DNA of 64,000 nucleotides. It comes from Sphingomonas sp. (GTDB lineage: Bacteria; Pseudomonadota; Alphaproteobacteria; Sphingomonadales; Sphingomonadaceae). The stretch's first letter is position 1, and each line of letters starts with the position of its first letter. Positions 60,148-64,000 of this stretch are shown piece by piece. The DNA is taken from positions 124,001-188,000 of the forward strand of contig JAFOMG010000012.1 of assembly GCA_017418975.1 (NCBI GenBank), in the 5' to 3' direction. Both the position numbers and the translations under genes were made by a program. Under the pieces are notes generated by a model. That model was not told the origin of the DNA, did not search any database, and saw only the letters and a list, made by a program, of their open reading frames with translations.

Positions 60148-61079
60148 CCCGCGCAGCCTCCGCCCATCGCCTCGTCGACGATACGCTGGCACAGCTGCGG
60201 ATAGGAGATGCCGAGATGCCGCGCCTGTTCGGGCACCAGGCTGAGCGGCGTCATGCCGGGCTGGGTGTTCACTTCGAGCAGGAACAGGCCCTCGACGCCC
60301 TGGCTGTCGTCCCAGCGGAAATCGGAGCGCGAGGTGCCCTTGCAGCCCAGCAGCTTGTGCGCCTCGAGCGCGATGCGCCGGCAGGCCTCGGTGATCTCGT
60401 CCGGAATCTGCGCCGGATAGACATGCTCGGTCAGCCCGTCGGTATATTTGGCGTCGTAATCGTAGAAGCCGCTCTTGGGCTTCAATTCGGTCACGCCCAG
60501 CGCCTCGCCCGCCAGCACCGCGGTGGTCAGCTCGCGGCCGCGGATGAAGGGCTCGGCGAGCAGTTCGTCGAACTCCTGCCACGGGCCGATCGCGTCGGCC
60601 GAGATCGGATTGCCGTAATTGCCTTCCTTGGTGACGATGGCGACGCCCACCGACGAGCCTTCGTTGACCGGCTTGAGCACATAGGGGCGCGGCAGCGGAT
60701 CGGCCAGGTGCAGTTCCTCGGTCTTCACCATCCGTCCGCCGGGCATCGGGATGCCGTGCGGCACCAGCGCCTGCTTGGTCAGCTGCTTGTCGATCGCGAT
60801 CACCGAGGCGACCAGGCCGGAATGCGTGTATTTCACGCCCATCAGGTCGAGCATGCCCTGCACCGTGCCGTCCTCCCCCGGCGTGCCGTGCAGCGCGTTG
60901 AACACCACATCCGGCCGCGCCTCGGCGATCCTCAGCGCGACGTCGCGGTCCATGTCGATGCGCGTCACCCGGTGGCCCAGGCTCTCCAGCGCCTCCGCGA
61001 TGCCCGCGCCGGACATCAGCGAGACCTCGCGCTCGGCCGACCAGCCACCCATCAGAACCGCGATGTGCAACGCCTTCAC
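60144..61079 (-). CDS. ddl: D-alanine--D-alanine ligase
   Basis: The 311-residue ATP-grasp enzyme makes the D-Ala-D-Ala dipeptide for peptidoglycan. MGGWSAEREVSLMSG near the start (about 11-25), HGTPGEDGTVQGMLDLM (about 64-80), KPVNEGSSVGVAIV (about 135-148) and LEVNTQPGMTPLSLVPEQA (about 273-291) are the ligase motifs. It overlaps ftsQ downstream by 4 bp and murB upstream by 4 bp, so it is inside a tight operon. Confidence 0.96.
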   Translation of the reverse strand: MKALHIAVLMGGWSAEREVSLMSGAGIAEALESLGHRVTRIDMDRDVALRIAEARPDVVFNALHGTPGEDGTVQGMLDLMGVKYTHSGLVASVIAIDKQLTKQALVPHGIPMPGGRMVKTEELHLADPLPRPYVLKPVNEGSSVGVAIVTKEGNYGNPISADAIGPWQEFDELLAEPFIRGRELTTAVLAGEALGVTELKPKSGFYDYDAKYTDGLTEHVYPAQIPDEITEACRRIALEAHKLLGCKGTSRSDFRWDDSQGVEGLFLLEVNTQPGMTPLSLVPEQARHLGISYPQLCQRIVDEAMGGGCAG

Positions 61080-62017
61080 TTATCGACCCCCACACGCTGG
61101 ATTTCCCATTCCAGCTCGATGCCCGACTGCGCCTTGACCCTGGCGCGAACTTCCTCGCCCAGCGCTTCGATGTCGGCCGAGGAAGCATTGCCCAGATTGA
61201 GCAGGAAATTGCAGTGTTTTTCGCTGACCTGCGCATCGCCGCGCATAAGGCCGCGGCAGCCGGCCGCATCGATCAGCGCCCACGCCTTGCCGCCGTCCGG
61301 ATTCTTGAAGGTCGAGCCGCCAGTCCGCGACCTAAGTGGCTGGGAAGCCTCGCGTTCCGCCGCGATCCTGTCCATCTCGGCACCGATCTCGGCCTTGTCG
61401 CCGGGCGTACCCTCGAACAGCGCCTCGACCACCACGGCTCCCGCGGGCAGCTCCGAATGGCGATAGGTATAGCCCAGTTTCGCCGCCGGCCAGGTCTCGA
61501 CCGTCCCGTTTCGAGTCACGAGAGTCAGCTCGACCAGGACATCGCTGGCATCGCGGCCATAGGCTCCGGCGTTCATCCGCACCGCGCCGCCGACCGTGCC
61601 CGGAATCCCCCGCAGGAACTCCAGCCCGGCAATACCGGCGTCGCGCGCGGCACTCGCCACCGTGATCCCCATCGCCGCCCCGCCGGCGCGCACACGCCAA
61701 GAACCTTCCTCGGCGCCTGGCTCGATCGAAACCCTGGCCATCGCCTTGGGCAGCCGCACCACCACGCCCGGCACGCCGCCGTCCCGCACGATCAGGTTCG
61801 AGCCGACGCCCACCGGCAGCACCGGCACCTCCGGATCCAGCGCCGCCAGGAACGCCGCCAGGCTCTCCACGTCATCGGGACGCACCAGCCATTCGGCCGG
61901 CCCGCCGGTGCGGAACCAGATGAAGTCGGCAAGGCTGCCCCGGTGCTGGACCGTCCCGCGCAGCGGTGGCAGCGCGGTGCAGACCGGGCTCACTTCCATC
62001 CCCACATGCTCGACCAT
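61076..62017 (-). CDS. murB: UDP-N-acetylenolpyruvoylglucosamine reductase
   Basis: The roughly 313-residue FAD enzyme reduces enolpyruvyl-UDP-GlcNAc to UDP-MurNAc. WFRTGGPAEWLVRP (about 36-49), VGVGSNLIVRDGGVPGVVV (about 68-86), LEFLRGIPGTVGGAVRMNAGAYG (about 124-146, with residues for FAD) and GGSTFKNPDG (about 227-236) mark a MurB of the short type. The start is uncertain: ATG 62017 has GGAAG upstream, with GTG 62026 and ATG 61999 as alternatives, and all overlap the small gene upstream. Confidence 0.94.
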   Translation of the reverse strand: MVEHVGMEVSPVCTALPPLRGTVQHRGSLADFIWFRTGGPAEWLVRPDDVESLAAFLAALDPEVPVLPVGVGSNLIVRDGGVPGVVVRLPKAMARVSIEPGAEEGSWRVRAGGAAMGITVASAARDAGIAGLEFLRGIPGTVGGAVRMNAGAYGRDASDVLVELTLVTRNGTVETWPAAKLGYTYRHSELPAGAVVVEALFEGTPGDKAEIGAEMDRIAAEREASQPLRSRTGGSTFKNPDGGKAWALIDAAGCRGLMRGDAQVSEKHCNFLLNLGNASSADIEALGEEVRARVKAQSGIELEWEIQRVGVDK

Positions 62018-62184
62018 TGCTTCCACGCCGCCAGATTGGCCTCGGCCGCCCTCTGCCCCGCCTGCTGCAGCTTGATCACGTCGCGCCCGGCATCGAGCAT
62101 CTTCCGCGCGGCATCCATCTGTGCCTGCTGCGCCTTGATCAGGTCGCGCTGCATCTCGATGCCCAGGGTCAGCCAGTCCTTCAT
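61990..62184 (-). CDS. Small protein between murC and murB
   Basis: The 64-residue product starts [20 protein letters not shown] and is almost wholly amphipathic helix rich in Gln, Ala, Met and Lys, ending [10 protein letters not shown]. It overlaps murC upstream by 4 bp (ATGA) and murB downstream by up to 28 bp, so it is translated as part of the cell-wall operon. It has no signal and no known motif; a coiled-coil partner of a Mur or Fts protein would fit its composition. Tight coupling on both sides makes it a real gene. Confidence 0.75.
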   Translation of the reverse strand: MKDWLTLGIEMQRDLIKAQQAQMDAARKMLDAGRDVIKLQQAGQRAAEANLAAWKQWSSMWGWK

Positions 62185-63593
62185 GCGACTGCCTTCGCTT
62201 CCTCGATCGCGCCCGCCAGGTTCGCCGCCCATTTCGTGATGTCGCCCGCGCCGAGACAGATGACCATGTCTCGGGGCTGGATCACGCCGGCGAGCGCGCG
62301 CGCCAGCGCGTCCTCGCCCTCGATCGACGCCACCGCGCGATGCCCGCGCCGCTGGATGTTCTCGACCAGCGCCTCCGCGCTCACGCCCTCGAGCGGCAGC
62401 TCGCCCGCCGCATAGACCGGCGTGACATAGACCATGTCGGCATCGTTGAAGGCCTGGGCGAACTCGTCCATCAGGTTCTTCAGGCGCGTGAAGCGATGCG
62501 GCTGGACGACGGCGATCACCCTGCCCTCGGCGCTCTCCCGCGCCGCCGCCAGCACCGCGCGGATCTCGACCGGGTGATGGCCGTAATCGTCGATGATCGT
62601 GGTGCCGCCGGTCTCGCCAACCTTGGTGAAGCGCCGCTTGACCCCGCCGAACTTGGCGAAGCCCTGCTGGATCGTCGCGTCGGGGATGCCCAGCTCGAGC
62701 GCCACCCCGATCGCGGCGAGCGCGTTCTGGACATTGTGGCGGCCCGGCATCGGCAGCTCGATGCCCTCGATCGAGCGCGTGGTGCCGTCGCGGTGGCGGA
62801 TGATCGCCTCGAAGCGGTTGCCCCCGTGATGCGGCACCACATTGACCCCGCGCACGTCCGCGCTGGCAGCGAAGCCATAGGTCACGATCCGGCGATCGCG
62901 CACGCGCGGGATGATCGCCTGCACCTCGGGATGATCCAGGCACAGCAGCGCCGCGCCATAGAAGGGCACGTTCTCGACGAACTCGACGAACGCGTCCTTC
63001 ACCGCATCGAACGAGCCATAATGGTCGAGATGCTCGGGATCGATGTTGGTGACGATGGCATAGGTGCCGTCGAGCCGCAGGAAGCTGCCGTCGCTCTCAT
63101 CGGCCTCGACCACCATCCACTCGCTGTCGCCGAGGCGCGCGTTCGAGCCATATTGGTTGATGATGCCGCCATTGATCACGGTCGGGTCCACCCCGCCCGC
63201 GTCGAGCAGGGCCGCGACCATCGAGGTCGTGGTCGTCTTGCCATGGGTGCCGGCCACCGCGACGGTGGATTTCAGCCGCATCAGCTCGGCGAGCATCTCG
63301 GCACGCCGCACCACGGGGATGCGGCGCTGATAGGCCGCCTCGACCTCGGGATTGGTGCGCACGATCGCGGTGGAGACCACGACCACCGCCGCATCGCCCA
63401 GATTCTCGGCGTCATGGCCGATGGTGACGGGGATGCCGCGGCTGCGCAGGCCCTGCACGACATAGCCTTCGGCCACGTCCGAACCCTGCACCTTGTAGCC
63501 GAGATTGTGCATCACCTCGGCGATGCCGGACATGCCGATGCCGCCGATGCCGACGAAATGGATGATGCCGATGTCGGTTGCGACGCCCTTCAT
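62181..63593 (-). CDS. murC: UDP-N-acetylmuramate--L-alanine ligase
   Basis: The 470-residue ligase adds the first amino acid of the peptidoglycan stem. It has a Rossmann start [18 protein letters not shown] (about 11-28), the ATP-binding GTHGKTTTT (115-123), [11 protein letters not shown] (about 183-193) and [12 protein letters not shown] (about 336-347). It is 13 bp downstream of murG and overlaps the small gene by 4 bp. The order murG-murC-murB-ddl-ftsQ-ftsA-ftsZ is the standard division and cell-wall cluster. Confidence 0.97.
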   Translation of the reverse strand: MKGVATDIGIIHFVGIGGIGMSGIAEVMHNLGYKVQGSDVAEGYVVQGLRSRGIPVTIGHDAENLGDAAVVVVSTAIVRTNPEVEAAYQRRIPVVRRAEMLAELMRLKSTVAVAGTHGKTTTTSMVAALLDAGGVDPTVINGGIINQYGSNARLGDSEWMVVEADESDGSFLRLDGTYAIVTNIDPEHLDHYGSFDAVKDAFVEFVENVPFYGAALLCLDHPEVQAIIPRVRDRRIVTYGFAASADVRGVNVVPHHGGNRFEAIIRHRDGTTRSIEGIELPMPGRHNVQNALAAIGVALELGIPDATIQQGFAKFGGVKRRFTKVGETGGTTIIDDYGHHPVEIRAVLAAARESAEGRVIAVVQPHRFTRLKNLMDEFAQAFNDADMVYVTPVYAAGELPLEGVSAEALVENIQRRGHRAVASIEGEDALARALAGVIQPRDMVICLGAGDITKWAANLAGAIEEAKAVA

Positions 63594-63606
63594 GCGCCAA
63601 ACTCAC

Positions 63607-64000
63607 TCATGCGAACGCTGGCCTTCCCTGCATTGCGGCGCGGCGGATGCCGATCGGGGCTTCCGGCGCGTGGATGGATTCGACGAGATCGGCGAGATCG
63701 CGCGTGGCGTTGGGACGGCCCACGCTGCGCGCGCGCGCCGCGGCGTTCTCGAGCCCAACCGTGTCGAGCCCGAGCTTCTGGATCTGCTTGGCCAGCTCCG
63801 CCGCGGTGAAGGCGCGCTGCTGGATCGTCCGCGCGCCGCCGGCCGCGGTGATCTCGCGCGCATTGGCGGTCTGGTGGTCGTCGGTGGCGCTGGGCAGCGG
63901 CACGAGAATCGCCGGCCGGCCGGCCGCGGTGAGCTCGGCGATGGTCGAGGCGCCCGCGCGCGCGATCACGATGTGCGACCAGGCCAGCACATCGGCCATG
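63607..64000 (-). CDS. murG: MurG N-acetylglucosaminyltransferase, C-terminal part
   Basis: Only the C-terminal 131 or so residues are in the window; the gene starts beyond the right edge. VIARAGASTIAELTAAGRPAI and PLPSATDDHQTANA are the UDP-GlcNAc-binding GAxT and xxATDxHQ motifs of MurG. The enzyme adds GlcNAc to lipid I to make lipid II on the inner membrane. Position directly upstream of murC confirms the assignment. Confidence 0.92.
   Translation of the reverse strand, partial: MADVLAWSHIVIARAGASTIAELTAAGRPAILVPLPSATDDHQTANAREITAAGGARTIQQRAFTAAELAKQIQKLGLDTVGLENAAARARSVGRPNATRDLADLVESIHAPEAPIGIRRAAMQGRPAFA

Overview
The window is high-GC alphaproteobacterial chromosome, almost certainly a Sphingomonas or close Sphingomonadaceae relative. 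The strongest taxonomic marker is serine palmitoyltransferase next to its own acyl carrier protein (9221-10733), the entry to the sphingolipids that replace lipopolysaccharide in this family. The alphaproteobacterial PhyR/NepR/EcfG stress locus and the argS-SPOR-nagZ-scpAB-tatABC block agree. Most of the window is core chromosome. I see no prophage, insertion sequence or CRISPR array.

Layout. 0-3.6 kb: a FixL/FixJ-like two-component pair divergent from a GGDEF-EAL protein. 3.6-9.2 kb: tRNA-Ser, hspQ, rplU-rpmA, an acetyltransferase, a TetR regulator and a hybrid kinase. 9.2-21.4 kb: sphingolipid entry genes, a FAD protein, a transporter with an Lrp regulator, proB, lptF-lptG and obgE. 21.5-32.4 kb: desaturase, a pair of small secreted cysteine proteins, xth, erpA, an M23 peptidase, bcp and glnE. 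32.4-36.9 kb: the general stress response (GSR) locus. 37-43.8 kb: tatABC, scpAB, nagZ, a SPOR protein and argS. 43.9-52.9 kb: the most accessory stretch, with a secreted esterase, an acyltransferase, an SGNH hydrolase and a DUF1501/DUF1800 pair. 52.9-64 kb: dgt, a TPR-SPOR protein and the division and cell-wall cluster ftsZ-ftsA-ftsQ-ddl-murB-(small gene)-murC-murG, which runs off the right edge.

The most interesting region is the GSR locus. Besides phyR, nepR, phyP and an ecfG-type sigma factor, it holds elements short enough to escape ordinary annotation. These are a second NepR-like mini-protein (32455-32628), a 45-residue membrane protein between phyR and ecfG, and, just after phyP, a canonical EcfG promoter (GGAAC-N16-CGTT) firing into a stretch of about 100 nt made of two hairpins with C-rich loops and a strong terminator stem. 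The last is a very good candidate for a stress-induced small RNA like Caulobacter GsrN.

A second theme is a family of composite palindromic intergenic repeats. Copies of about 120 bp lie near 6.8, 13.2 and 25.1 kb, with related units near 7.0, 14.9, 26.4 and 54.1 kb. All seven genes that end against the four main repeat clusters use TAG followed by G[C/T/G]T, and in most of them the stop codon lies inside the repeat end motif CTAGGYTGAG. The repeat may therefore have supplied or targeted those stop codons.
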